From assembly GCA_017506865.1 (NCBI GenBank), contig JAFCMP010000112.1, positions 1,984,001 to 2,048,000 on the forward strand: DNA of 64,000 bases, in the 5' to 3' direction. The translations under genes and the position numbers were made by a program. The stretch comes from Tribonema minus (Eukaryota; Sar; Xanthophyceae; Tribonematales; Tribonemataceae). Positions 11,001 through 20,810 of this stretch are shown here, in pieces. The number at the start of each line of letters is the position of its first letter. Position 1 is the stretch's first letter. The notes under the pieces are model-generated. The model had not been told where the DNA came from, did no database searches, and was given only the letters and a program-made list of their open reading frames with translations.

Positions 11001-14000
11001 GCAATGTGTTTGGATGCAGATGAAATGCAGAGGTGCAGCCGTGTGTTCACCAACAGCTTTTCTGCCTCTACTGTTGAAAAAGTACAAATTGCACGCGTGC
11101 TGCTAGACCAGTGAATGAGCATAGTATACAGAGCTTTTACAAACACAGTACCTTGGCTGTGGGCTCAGCAGTTGGCTGAGCAGTCGGCTCGCCGGTGGGC
11201 TCAGCAGTGGGCTTGGCAGTAGGCTGAGCCGTTGGTTCAGCGGTGGTTGGCGCAGCAATAGGCTCACCAGTAGGCTGAGCTGTAGGCTGCAACAACAGCG
11301 CGCATGGAGGTGGTGGACCACTGGTGGGAAAATGTATCAAACACCTCAGTCAATCAGCATATCGCTCTTGTGGGTCTGTAGCCTTCCTTTCGTAAAAAGC
11401 AGGCTTCACAGCGGATACAGAAAGTAACATTTGCACCCTGCACATCAGCAAGTCAATGACTGGATTGCGGTTTTGCGCATTTTGCCTCCAGGCACCCAGG
11501 ACCAGCACTGTGACAGCTGCCCGAGGAGTTTAATACTGTAGCCAACTGCAAGTAGGTCTGCATTTACTGTACGTCAGGACTGAAGTACTTCAGCTGCACG
11601 CCCATCAATGACATGGCACTCAGCCACTGCATAAGAGGCAACTACTCCTTGAAGATGGTCCCTCAGGCTGGTAAGTGCTGTGCTCAAGATCATGCTGCAG
11701 CTTGCTGCATATACACGTGTGTTTGCATCTTTTTGTTTCGTTTTTTTATCTGATAATTCAAAATCTGTTGCTCATTTGAGGTACAGGGGGGGGGACGATA
11801 TAAGAGTGGGTCTGTCCCGCCAGCCTCACCGCTCTTGTATTGTGACCGCTCCTATATCGTCCTGGGGCTTGTCTAGAGTTAGGACCAACCCTAGGCTAAC
11901 CCAAAACCTAGACCTCGGGTCTGAAATATTTAGCTAGGGTCAGTGTAACAAAGTTGAACTTGGCTTCGGATTAAGCCGGAAAGCATTCACAGCACGCGGC
12001 TGCGACACCAAGTGCTGTGATACGCTTGACCGTTCAACAAGTTGTTAATTATCATGCAAAATCCGCTGTTAAGTTATCAATCGTGCAGCGGCAAGCGGTG
12101 GGTGGGTACGATATTTAAAAGAGCGGTCACCCCGAGCGACACAAAATCGCTCTTATATCAACCAGATCCGTCTTCAGCCGTCAGACCGCTCTTATACTGC
12201 CAGTGTGACCTTGCATCGAGCGCTCTTATGTCGTAGCCGTCCTGGTAAATGCCAAGCGGCAACACAAGTTGAAACTTCCACTCTGCCTCCACTGTTGAAC
12301 AAGGCTGATGTCCGTGCCACAAATAGTAGCATTCTTGAACACAAAACGATACCTTGGCAGTGGGCTCAGCAGTTGGCTCAGCACTCGGCTCGGCCGTGGG
12401 CTCGGATGTTGGCTCAGCGGTCGGCTTGGCAGTGGGCCCAGCTGTAGGCTGCATTGAAAAGCGCAGGCGGTGCGAAAACGCCTCAAACCTCAAGCAATCA
12501 GCGTGCTTGTGGGACTGGATTATCCTCTGCTTTCTGCGAGCAGACTTTAACGTGGGTATAAACGTGACAACATGCACTCTACACGTCAGCAAGACAAAGA
12601 CCAGGTTGCATCTTTGAACAACTTGCCTCGCCTGCAGGCAGCCAGGACCGGCACAGCTGGCCACGGTGTGTGGCCAATGGCCAACCTAGAATCGTGATTG
12701 CAGTACCTCAGGACTGAAAGAGTTCAACTGTATGCCCATCATTGCACTCCGCGAATGCCTAAGGATTGTGAAAAGGTCACAACAAGGTTGTCCCTGGTAT
12801 GGACCACGCTCAACTTGAAGTTGCTGCTGCACAAGGATCTGTTGCTGATTCTGAGGCATTGCCAACCAACAATGCTCCCAGTACGGGATCTAGATGCAGT
12901 GCAGCAGTGCAGCCTTGTTGCCGCAAGTAGCTTTTCTTTTCTGCCACTTTCTAAAAAGGACTGACTGTCTGTGCTATACATAGCATGTACCAACACAAAT
13001 GATACCTTGAAACTGGGCTCAGCAGTTGGCTCAGCAGATGGCTCAGCAGTCGGCTCCACGGTGGGCTCAGCAGTTGGCTCAGCAGTTAGCTCAGCGGTAG
13101 GCTTGGCCGATGGTTCAGCGGTCGGCTCGGCAGTGGGCTCAGCCGTAGGCTGCAATGGAGTGAACAGGCAGATGGTACAAACGCCTTGGACACCTCAAAT
13201 AATCAGCTGCAACACACATGTGGGTCCATGCGCTTTTGTCTGCAAAATACAGACTTCGAAGCAGACACAGAATGCGATCTCCTCTGCACCCTGCACGCCG
13301 GCAAGTCAATGCTTGACCAAACTTGCATCCTAGTGTAATTTGCCTCACTACTCACCCAGGACCAGCACAGCTGGCCAACAAGTGTAGCCGACTGCTACCG
13401 ACTGCCTTCAGTTCCTCAGGACTGATGCAGTTCAGCTGCATGCTCATCACAGCACTCAGCCACAGTGACTGCATCAGGAAGTAACTGCCACTTGAAGGTT
13501 GTGCCTGGTAAGGGCTGAGCTCAACATCAACTTGTTGCGCGTGTGTGGTTGCACCAGGTATGATGCTGATTTGGGGCAAGCATATGCCAAATGGCAAAAC
13601 CATTGTTCGGCACCAGATGCAATGCAGCAGTGCAACGTTGTTGCCACAAACAGCTTTTCTGCCACACTGACTGTTCAGAAATGGCTCTGTTTGTGCTCTA
13701 TAGTATACATGAAATGTACAAATCAAATGATACCTTGGCAGTGGGCTCAGCAGTTGGCTCAGCAGTCGGCTCGGCGGTTGGCTCGGCTGTTGGCTCAGCA
13801 GTTGGCGCAGCAGTGGGCTCAGTTGTAGGCTGCATTGAAACGTGCAGGCGGTGGGAAACGACTTGCACCTTATAAAAATCTGTGCACTTGTGCGTCTGCA
13901 TCCTGTTCTTCCTGCAAGCACTGGCAGGCTCCAAGGAGCTCAAAGCAGACATAGAAGGAGACAAATTGAATTTGCACCCTGCATATCAGCAAGCCAATGC

Positions 14001-15262
14001 TTGGGGTTGCGTCCTTGCGTAACTTGCCTCACCAGGCTCTCAGGACCAGCACAGCTTGCCAAGGACTGGCGGGCGACTGCATATAAGTGCCTGCAGTACC
14101 TCAGGTCCTGGACTGGAGTAGTTCAGCTGCATGCCCATCATCGCACTCAGCCAGCGCACACGGATTATGAAAACGTCACAGGTCACAACAAGCATGCCCC
14201 TGATAAGGGCCGTGCTCAACTTGAAGCTGCTGCAATGTGTTTTTTTGCACAAGGCTCTGTTGCTGATTCTGAAGCTATGCCGACCAAGAACACCATGCAC
14301 TTAGATCCAGATGCACTGCAGCAGCGCAGCCTTCGCAATTGTTGCCACAAACAGCTTTTTTTGCCACCTATTATAATTGGCTGACTGTCTGTGCTCTACA
14401 TACCATGTACAAATACAAATGATACCTTGACAGTGGGCTCAGCAGTTGGCTCAGCAGTCGGTTCAGCAGTCGGCTGCGCGGTGGGTTCAGCAGTTGGCTC
14501 AGCAGTTGGCGCGGCGGTAGGCTTGGCCGTTGGTTCAGCGCTCGGCTTGGCAGTGGGCTCAGCCGTAGGCTGCAGCGAGAGTGCCCAGGCAGGCGGTACA
14601 AAAACGCCTTAAACACCTCAAATGAGCTGCAGCACACGTGTGGGTCTATGAAAAGTTTGTTTCTCGTACATAGAGCAGGGTTCAAAGCAGAGACAGAATG
14701 TGACCACCTCTGCACCTTGCACGTCGGCAAGCCAAGAATCAGCCTAACTTGCATCCTTGCATATTTGCTTCACCATGCACACCGGACCAGCACAGCTGGC
14801 CATGGCAAGGCGTGTAGTCGACTGCTACCTACTGCTTGCAGTCCCTTAGGATTGAAGTAGCTCACTGACAGCTCAGTGCATGCTCGAGACAGCACTCAGC
14901 CACTGGTTCAAGAGTTAACTACTTGGAGATTGTCTCTGGTACGGGCTGCGCTCAACATAGCTGTGCTGCACGGTCGTGGTTGCACCAGGATGTGTTCCTG
15001 CTTCGAGGCAGTTGCCAAATGGCAGCACCAAGGCTGGACCCCGATGCAATGCAGCAGGGCAGCCTTGTTTCCACATACTGCCACTTTGCCTCCACTGTTG
15101 AGACGTGGCTGATTGTCCAACGGGCGTGCTACATGTACATGTAGCATTCGTGAACACAAGTGATACCTTGGCAGTGGGCTCAGCAGTTGGCTCAGCACTC
15201 GGCTCGGCAGTGGGCTCGGCTGTTGGCTCTGCGGTCGGCTTGGCAGTGGGCTCAGTTGTAGG
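7855..15262 (-). CDS. Metallopeptidase gene with Pro-Thr-repeat stalk (partial model)
   Basis: This minus-strand gene is built from at least ten exons. Six PT-repeat exons (15,262-11,152) feed into an exon that carries more PT repeat and then the start of the catalytic region. Three further exons reach the zinc motif. Read by eye the exons are 15262-15167, 14569-14426, 13829-13734, 13149-13006, 12448-12353, 11286-11152, 10371-10142, 9663-9564, 8693-8648 and 8026-about 7855. All junctions keep the frame. The catalytic part matches a leishmanolysin-like HEMGHVLG peptidase family found in algae and bacteria: YNIQLLF...AADR|WQSIITADI...VTAI|DGVNGILGSAG...GTMQFDIADV...HEMGHVLG. In this type of protein the PT stretch is normally an extended, O-glycosylated stalk on a secreted or surface protein (family knowledge). 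A signal peptide and both gene ends are not identified. Confidence 0.75.
8648..8693 (-). CDS. Metallopeptidase small exon (VDDPVTGAQVTAI)
   Basis: A 46 bp exon between TCTTGCTGTCCTCCAG and G|GTACGTT. It begins in phase 0 after the LTYS codons of the preceding exon and ends in phase 1. Joining it to the HEMGH exon restores VTAIDGVNGILG, the family consensus around this site. That is strong internal evidence for the splice model. Confidence 0.7.
9564..9663 (-). CDS. Metallopeptidase exon starting at WQSIITADI
   Basis: A 100 bp exon with acceptor GCTGCTGTGCAG and donor CAGT|GTAAGT. Its first base completes the Arg codon left open by the previous exon, giving AADR|WQSIITADIQD. This corresponds to the AADRWE.II..D block of the peptidase family. 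It ends in phase 0 with IPGLTYS. Confidence 0.7.
10142..10371 (-). CDS. Metallopeptidase exon: last PT repeats plus start of catalytic domain
   Basis: The acceptor CTCTCGCAG is followed by PTATPTAEPT-type repeats for about 50 codons and then the folded region YNIQLLFAPGMSDDIKTIFY, ending AADR. The donor is ACAG|GTGAGC in phase 2. This exon physically joins the PT stalk to the peptidase and shows that the repeat exons upstream belong to the same gene. Confidence 0.75.
10610..10776. repeat. Foldback (inverted-repeat) element with tRNA-like A box
   Basis: The left arm (10,610-10,682) and right arm (10,712-10,776) are imperfect inverted repeats around a loop of about 30 bp. Shared blocks include AGGCTTGTGCACACT, GTAGCCGCCCC and GTGGTGACCC. 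The right arm contains TTAGCTCAGTGGTAAAGC, which resembles the A box of a tRNA gene, followed by CCGGGTCACC, only weakly like a B box. It could be a small foldback MITE or two head-to-head tRNA-derived SINE fragments. It sits in an intron of the metallopeptidase gene. Confidence 0.55.
11152..15262 (-). repeat. Tandem array of six exon-intron units encoding PT repeats
   Basis: The six exons are 15262-15167 (96 bp), 14569-14426 (144), 13829-13734 (96), 13149-13006 (144), 12448-12353 (96) and 11286-11152 (135). Each starts CAG|CCTAC at its acceptor and ends AAG|GT at its donor, so all are phase 0 at both ends. Each encodes (PTAE/PTAK)n. Introns of about 0.6-1.1 kb resemble one another, for example in the words ATGCAGCAG...CAGCCTTGTTGCC and GGACCAGCACAGCTGGCCA. 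The repeat unit is therefore the whole exon plus intron, copied in tandem. Exon lengths differ by multiples of 3 bp only. Confidence 0.8.
11793..12235. repeat. Inverted-repeat cluster inserted in a PT-array intron
   Basis: GGACGATATAAGAG near 11,793 is inverted at CTATATCGTCC (ending 11,862). Related words (CGCTCTTATATC, CCGCTCTTATAC, GCGCTCTTATGTCG) recur near 12,148, 12,186 and 12,220. The outer ends pair as ACGATATAAGAGTG against CGCTCTTATGTCGT. The intron here is longer than its sister introns, as an insertion would predict. A non-autonomous TIR element is the likely nature; no target duplication was established. Confidence 0.45.
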
Positions 15263-15689
15263 CTGCATTCAAACACGCAAGCAGTGGGAAAATGCCTCAA
15301 AACCTCGCGCAATCAGCGCGCTTGTGGGTCTGCATCCTCTGCTTTCTGCAAGCACTGGCAGACCTTGTGAGTACAAATGTGACGACATGCGCTCTGCACG
15401 TCAGCAAGACAAAGACCAGGTTGCATCTTTGAACAACTTGCCTTACCTGGACCGGCACAGCTGGCCACGGAGTGTGGGCGACTGCTAACCTTGTGACTGG
15501 CACACAGAGGTTTAAATTGCCATAAACAAGACCTGCATTGGGAAATAGGACCCAGCATCTAGCCACTTTTTGGCCAAGTCTGTTTCAACCCTGCCAGCAT
15601 GCGCTGCTGCTTTTCAAGATCTTGAAGTTGTATATTATGTCCTGGACCGCATGGGGGTTGAGCACACGATAATCGGGCGATAACTAAAT
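15263..15689. other. Upstream flank of the PT array; possible small exon
   Basis: Sequence resembling the PT-unit introns continues to about 15,490 and then stops. On the minus strand a 43 bp segment (15,532-15,490) is bounded by CCCAATGCAG and ACAAG|GTTAGC and could be an upstream exon. The start of the gene and any signal peptide are not found. The LINE's 3' end lies at about 15.6 kb, so the original upstream part may be displaced by the insertion. Confidence 0.3.
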
Positions 15690-18600
15690 CTACGGAGGGG
15701 CCGGCGGTTCGGCGCTGGCCGGCGAGGGCCGCGGCACTTGCAACAGTGCGATGCGGCGGTAAGCACTGACGTCGCCATCAGGTGTAATGACTGCGTTCCA
15801 GTTGTCGATCACGACACGTGTGAGCGCGCGCTGTAGCGCGAGGGAGGCGCGGCGGCGCCAGAAGGCAACGCGCTGCGCGAGATTGTAGCTGCCCTGCGAG
15901 CTCTGCTCGGCGAGTGCGTGTAGCAGCGCTTGGGTGTCGCGTGACATAGCGCCGAAGTGGTCAAAGGCTGCGGAAAATAGGGTGTGTGTAGTGGGGTCCA
16001 GGGCCCCTGAGACTACGTATGTGTCTATCTTTTCCTGCGAAGCCGATTCAAGCACGCGCTGCACATCGCGCGCGCCCCCCTGAGCCTGACGGAGGCGGGA
16101 GGGACATGAGCTGTCACGTATGGTGACGTCTATGCAACAAGCTACTTCAAAGCCGCCGCGCAGTTGATTGCACCGGCCTGCCGCTACCGCGTCGGCGCTC
16201 GGCTGCACTTTAGGGACTGGAAGGCAGATCTGGTTGCTGCCGAAGACGATGTCCATGAACTTGTTGAACCCGTGGCGCGCCGCGTAGCGGCGGAAGGGGG
16301 CAAGGGTGTCCCGGTCGAGACCGCGGAGGTGGGCCACCTGCTTGAGCATCTGAAAAAGCGCGTCTGCGAGCAAGTTGTGTCGCGTGACGTTGAGCCCTTG
16401 TGTGCAGCGGCGCAGGTGGGCACCTGACTCCACTGTTTTATGGCACTTGGGGCACCGCGCCGCAGCGGAGGCGGGGCGCTCCACGCCCAGGTGGCGCCGC
16501 AGCGTCTCGCGGAATTCCGGCGGCGACATGGTCTCCGCTGGGTCAGTGCTCGGCAGTTGCGCCAAGAAACCCATGGCCCCCTTAGAGGCACCGCTGCGCC
16601 ACGCCGCGACTGCTTCCAACGCATTTGCTGCTTCAAGCCGGCGCAGCTGCGTGGCGGCGAGCGCTGCGTCTAGCACCCGTGATAGCGCGGCTTGACGCCG
16701 CGGCAGCACGGCGGCCGGCGGGGCCTGGGCGGAGCCTGGCTCGCGCGCCGCCGCTGGCGCAGCGCGGCGCGCGCCGGCGCGAGTCCGCATGCCCAGCCCC
16801 GCAGCTCCGCCTGCCCGTTGCAGCAGATCGCGCAGTGCCCGCCACGCGCCGTCGTCCTGGCGCCAGTCCTGGTACCAGACCGAGGGCAGGAGCAGTGCGA
16901 GGGCCGCTGCGGCATCATCGCTGCCGCTGCGCAGCTGCTGCAGGCAGGTAGCTATCTGAGTGAAGGTGAAGCCGTAGCGGGCGTGCTCCAGGACGCGGCT
17001 GCGTGCCGCCACTGGAAACGCCGCCAGTGCCGGTCCCATGCACTCGAGGGTACGCGCAGCAAATGCGGCACATGCACGCGGCGCCGCGCCCAGCACGCCA
17101 AAGCCGCCGCTCCCCAGCCGCAGATGCACGCGTACCTGCTGATGTGCTAGTAGCGTCACCGGGGCCTCGCCACCCCAGTCTGCGCCGCGTACCCATGCCA
17201 CTGCCGCCGCCCACAGAGAGGGCGGTGCCGCCGCCGCCGCAACCGCCGGCGGGCTGCGGCAATCGCCACCAGCCGCCGGCGCGCCATCGTGGGCCGGCGG
17301 CGTAAGGCCCGCCGATGGCTCCTGCGCCAGCGCAGCCACGGCCGCCAGCGTGATGGCGTCAAAGCGCCGTAGCTCCTCGTGCGTGAGGGATGGCGCCGTG
17401 TTGCGCGCGACATGCCCTGCGCGGGCGGGGACAGCAAGACGCAGAATCGAGAAGGCAGCCTGCACATCCTCCATCTGCACCAGCTCCGCCACCAGGCGGT
17501 CGGTGCCGGGGGCACGAAGGGTCGCCGCTACGTGTGTGCGCACGAAGTCCTCGGTGCCCACCGGCACCCCCATCAGCGTGACGCCGTCGTCACATACTGG
17601 TACGGGGACATCGGCGGCGGCGAAGACGGCGGCGGCGCGCTCGCGAGCGCCGCCTGAGGCCGGCACCAGCGCTGGGCATTTCGTGACATTGACCTGAATG
17701 TTCAGCTCGCTCAGCGCCTGTTGTATGAAGCAGAAAGCGCGGCCAACGTGGCCGAGCACTGGCGCGTCACAGCTGGGCGTCATGATGGTGAGGTCATCGA
17801 GGTAGCCCGGAAGCGCCAGCTGCGGGAACTTGGCGCGGGCAGCCACCATGGTGCCGCGCAGTGCCAGCGCGAACAGCAGCGGCCCCAATGGGTCGCCCTG
17901 CTGCACGCCCTGTTGGGAGAGGATGATGGCGGCGTCGGCGTGCCCATCTAGGCCAAATTGTAGCCAAGGGGCCCGCCCGGGGCCGTAGATATGCTCGACG
18001 TAGCCGTACAGGCCAGGCAGATGCTCGGCCACCGCAGTGAGGACTGCCGAGCGCGACAGCGCGTTGAAGGCATTACTGCCGTCAATGGCAAGGAGCACGC
18101 CGCCGCACTCATGCGTGAGCTGCGCCATGAGCGCCACCCTCTCCGCGCCCCCCCGCGCGCCGACCCCAAACTGGCCAATGGGTTCTAGCAGCGCGGAGAC
18201 ACGGTCTCGGGTGTCCGTGCAAAAGGTGCGGGCGAACAGGCGGCGGATGGTGTCGCCGCACGCGATGGGGCGCGCCTTCTCGCCCACAGCGCTGAGGCGC
18301 GCGGCTGCATGGAGGCGCCAAAAGGGGGCGGGCAGCGTGGCGGGGGTGGAGTACGCCGTGGTACCCAGCCACGCCAGTAGCTCAAGGAGCCAGTCAACCA
18401 TGCGCCCCGACGTGTGCGCCGTGTGCCGGACGCACTGCTGGAGGTGGGAGTTGCGCAGCCCAGAGGGACCGGCGGCCGAGCCAGGGTTGGCGGCGAGGAT
18501 GGCCTCACGTAGCCCGTCCGCTGTGAACGAAGCGCAGTTGAGTGGTGCCGGCGCCGCCAGCGCCGCCGCCGCCACTGAGCTGCGCGCCCGCGATGCCGCG

Positions 18601-19862
18601 GCATCCAGCTTCGCAGGCGCATCGCCAGCTGGGTGTTTAGCCTGCAGTTTATGCAAGGTAGCGGAGTCGCGGGGGGCAGATGTGTCAGTGCCCTCCGCCA
18701 GCAGCCGCGCGGCGCGCCCGACGCCGCCCGGCTGCCGCGCCGTCGCCGCCGCGCGCTCGCGGACTGCCGCCGCCGCCTCCGTCATGGACCTAGCGCGACG
18801 CGCGCACGCACGGGCGGCGCCACGGCGGCAGAAGGCCAGCGCTGTGCGCGTGAGTAGCTCCAGCTCGCCTGCCGCGAAGGCCGCGAAACGGTGCGCCCGC
18901 GGCAGGGAGCCGTCGGGCACTAGCAGCAGGCACGGCAGCAGATGCAGCAGCTTGCACCATGCACCCGCTGTAGCGGACGCCTGCGCCGCTGCCTCGGCAC
19001 CGTTCGCCTGCGCTACCGCCGTTTGCGCCTCCCGGAGGCCCGCCAGCGTGGCCGTCAAAGCGGCCGTGAAGTCCGAGCGGTGCTCCAGGCGAATGCGGCG
19101 GCCAACCACCAGTTGCTGCTGCAGTACGTAGTCAAAGGAGAGTTCGTCCAGCGCTGCGCGCGCGGGCGAGAGCGGCGCGAGCGTCCAGAGCGGAAGCGCG
19201 CTGCGCCACGTTGGCCCTGCCGCAGCCACCGCGGCAGCTGCGCGGGCGCCGTGGCCCTGCGTGCCGCCACTGGCTGTAGGGAGGGGGAGAATGGGGGGCA
19301 GAGGCGCGACGCCGCGAGGCCCGCGCGGCCGCTGCGTTGTGCTCGCGGGCCGGGATTTGTCGAGGTGCTTGCGCAGGTGCAACTTCGTGAGCACGCACCC
19401 GGGCTCGCCGCACGAGACGCATGCGCAGAGTACCAGCTCAGGTTCCACGGCGCGGTAGGTGCCCTCGCCAGCGCGGTGGAGGGTCAGACACTCGGCGTCA
19501 ATCACCTGCATACGCGTGAGGAAATCTGCAGGCATATCCGGATGCTCGCGGCGCTGGTGATCCGCCAGCGCCGTGGCGATGCGGCGCGCCAGCGCCGGCG
19601 ACGCTGATGTCTGCGCGGTGAGCGTGTGCGCCTCCCCGTTCCTGCGAAGGCGCGGTTTGGGCACTGGCACCCGAAAGAGGCAGCCAGTGTCATGTAAAGG
19701 GCAGCGCGGATAAATGGCAGCCGTTGCAGGCTGAGCGGGCGCCTGCACTGCCTCGGGCTGCGCCGCCGGCGGATCTGTGCCCGCCGCGGCAGCCGCTGCT
19801 GCAGCAGCAGCTGCCGCAAAGGCCGCTGGTGCGGCTCCCCCTGAAGTAGAGTCGAACATCAT
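15690..19862 (-). CDS. LINE ORF2: zinc fingers, reverse transcriptase, CCHC and restriction-like endonuclease region
   Basis: 1390 codons, uninterrupted. An Ala-rich N-terminus (1-50) is followed by two probable zinc fingers (C54, C61, H102, H107; and C151, C156, H162, H166). The reverse transcriptase spans about 450-800. Motif A is LLAIDGSNAFN (D594), motif B is QGVQQGDPLGPLLFALAL (651-668) and motif C is GYLDD (686-690), so the catalytic Asp residues are present. A CCHC knuckle with RHN follows (CPKC...H...C...RHN, 1137-1162), and then a region with ADAV and CIDVTI like the Asp pair of the R2-type nuclease. N-terminal fingers plus a C-terminal nuclease are the plan of R2/NeSL-type elements, many of which insert at specific sites (family knowledge). 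Clade placement needs a tree. Confidence 0.8.
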   Translation of the reverse strand: MMFDSTSGGAAPAAFAAAAAAAAAAAAGTDPPAAQPEAVQAPAQPATAAIYPRCPLHDTGCLFRVPVPKPRLRRNGEAHTLTAQTSASPALARRIATALADHQRREHPDMPADFLTRMQVIDAECLTLHRAGEGTYRAVEPELVLCACVSCGEPGCVLTKLHLRKHLDKSRPASTTQRPRGPRGVAPLPPILPLPTASGGTQGHGARAAAAVAAAGPTWRSALPLWTLAPLSPARAALDELSFDYVLQQQLVVGRRIRLEHRSDFTAALTATLAGLREAQTAVAQANGAEAAAQASATAGAWCKLLHLLPCLLLVPDGSLPRAHRFAAFAAGELELLTRTALAFCRRGAARACARRARSMTEAAAAVRERAAATARQPGGVGRAARLLAEGTDTSAPRDSATLHKLQAKHPAGDAPAKLDAAASRARSSVAAAALAAPAPLNCASFTADGLREAILAANPGSAAGPSGLRNSHLQQCVRHTAHTSGRMVDWLLELLAWLGTTAYSTPATLPAPFWRLHAAARLSAVGEKARPIACGDTIRRLFARTFCTDTRDRVSALLEPIGQFGVGARGGAERVALMAQLTHECGGVLLAIDGSNAFNALSRSAVLTAVAEHLPGLYGYVEHIYGPGRAPWLQFGLDGHADAAIILSQQGVQQGDPLGPLLFALALRGTMVAARAKFPQLALPGYLDDLTIMTPSCDAPVLGHVGRAFCFIQQALSELNIQVNVTKCPALVPASGGARERAAAVFAAADVPVPVCDDGVTLMGVPVGTEDFVRTHVAATLRAPGTDRLVAELVQMEDVQAAFSILRLAVPARAGHVARNTAPSLTHEELRRFDAITLAAVAALAQEPSAGLTPPAHDGAPAAGGDCRSPPAVAAAAAPPSLWAAAVAWVRGADWGGEAPVTLLAHQQVRVHLRLGSGGFGVLGAAPRACAAFAARTLECMGPALAAFPVAARSRVLEHARYGFTFTQIATCLQQLRSGSDDAAAALALLLPSVWYQDWRQDDGAWRALRDLLQRAGGAAGLGMRTRAGARRAAPAAAREPGSAQAPPAAVLPRRQAALSRVLDAALAATQLRRLEAANALEAVAAWRSGASKGAMGFLAQLPSTDPAETMSPPEFRETLRRHLGVERPASAAARCPKCHKTVESGAHLRRCTQGLNVTRHNLLADALFQMLKQVAHLRGLDRDTLAPFRRYAARHGFNKFMDIVFGSNQICLPVPKVQPSADAVAAGRCNQLRGGFEVACCIDVTIRDSSCPSRLRQAQGGARDVQRVLESASQEKIDTYVVSGALDPTTHTLFSAAFDHFGAMSRDTQALLHALAEQSSQGSYNLAQRVAFWRRRASLALQRALTRVVIDNWNAVITPDGDVSAYRRIALLQVPRPSPASAEPPAPP

Positions 19863-19895
19863 TACGATGAATGAGGGGAGCGCCGCACCGGCGGC

Positions 19896-20810
19896 TTACA
19901 GGCCCGAGGCGCCGCCGCCTCCCTCCGGTGCCGGCGGCGGCGCCGTCAAGGTGCAGAGGAAGCGGTCGGCGGCGGACTGACCCTGAGGCAGCCCGCGCGA
20001 AGGGCGTGCAGCGGGGGGTTCCGCCGCCGAGCCCGGCGTGCGCTCAGCAGCCGTGCGCTTGCGGCTGGGGCGGGGTGTGCCACTGTCGGACATAAGCGCG
20101 CTGCTGTCACTGGCAGGCATGGGGGGCTGCCCGCTGCGCGAGGGGGAGGCGCTGCAGCCGCTGCCGTGCCGAGCCGCTGGCGACGATGCGCGCCGACACC
20201 GCGAGCGCCCGCATGAGCAGGAGCGCGGCGGCTGCCGCGGCGCCGCCGCTGCCTCCGGTGCCACCGCGGGGTCTGCTGCCGCACATGCGGCCGCTGCCGC
20301 TGCCGCGCCGGCAGCACCTACAGCAGGCGGCGGCGCGCCCGCCGCCTCCGCCGCGGCGGCGCCCGCCGGCGCCGCGCCCGCCGCCTCCGCCGCGGCGGCG
20401 CCCGCCGCCGCCGCGCCTGCCGCCTCCGCGCCCGCCGCCGCCGTTGCCCCGTCCGCCGCCACTGCGGCCGCCGCGCCAGCCGCTTCAGAGCTAGCCTCAA
20501 GGTCTCCCGCCACGGGCATGGTGGCCACCGCGCCGGCGGCGTCCGCCGCCGGCGCCGCCACGCGCGCAGCGCGCGCCGCTTCCGCTGTCAGCTGCGCCTC
20601 GAGTCGAGCGGTCGCCGCAGCGTTGCGCACCTGCTCTCCTTCGCGCAGGCTCCGTTGCTGCGCCGCCAGCCGTTCCGCACGAACTTGCTCTGCCAGAGAC
20701 CGGTCACAATCGGCCTCAGCAGCCCGCTTTCCCGCCTCGGCGGCTGCCAGCCGTGTTGTCAGTGCCTTGACCTGCTGCTGCAGCCCCTTCCGCGCGGTCC
20801 TCCCCTCCAT
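19896..20810 (-). CDS. LINE ORF1-like protein: coiled coil and Ala/Pro-rich
   Basis: 304 codons from the first Met. Residues 1-75 look like a coiled coil (QQQVKALTTRLAAAEAGKRA, then ARLEAQLTAEAARAARV). A long low-complexity Ala/Gly/Pro part and a basic Ser/Arg-rich tail follow. It stops 33 bp before ORF2, on the same strand and with the same GC-rich composition, which supports its being ORF1 of the element. The frame stays open upstream past 21,150 without another Met, so the true start is unknown. No RNA-binding domain is recognised. Confidence 0.55.
   Translation of the reverse strand: MEGRTARKGLQQQVKALTTRLAAAEAGKRAAEADCDRSLAEQVRAERLAAQQRSLREGEQVRNAAATARLEAQLTAEAARAARVAAPAADAAGAVATMPVAGDLEASSEAAGAAAAVAADGATAAAGAEAAGAAAAGAAAAEAAGAAPAGAAAAEAAGAPPPAVGAAGAAAAAAACAAADPAVAPEAAAAPRQPPRSCSCGRSRCRRASSPAARHGSGCSASPSRSGQPPMPASDSSALMSDSGTPRPSRKRTAAERTPGSAAEPPAARPSRGLPQGQSAADRFLCTLTAPPPAPEGGGGASGL

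Noticed and set aside
11152-15262. Evenly spaced repeats as a CRISPR array
   Set aside because: The units are exons plus introns of several hundred bp encoding PT repeats in one frame; no cas genes, and the genome is eukaryotic.
18037-19131. 364-codon plus-strand frame across the LINE
   Set aside because: Antisense shadow of the GC-rich ORF2; Ala/Arg/Ser-rich with no domain.
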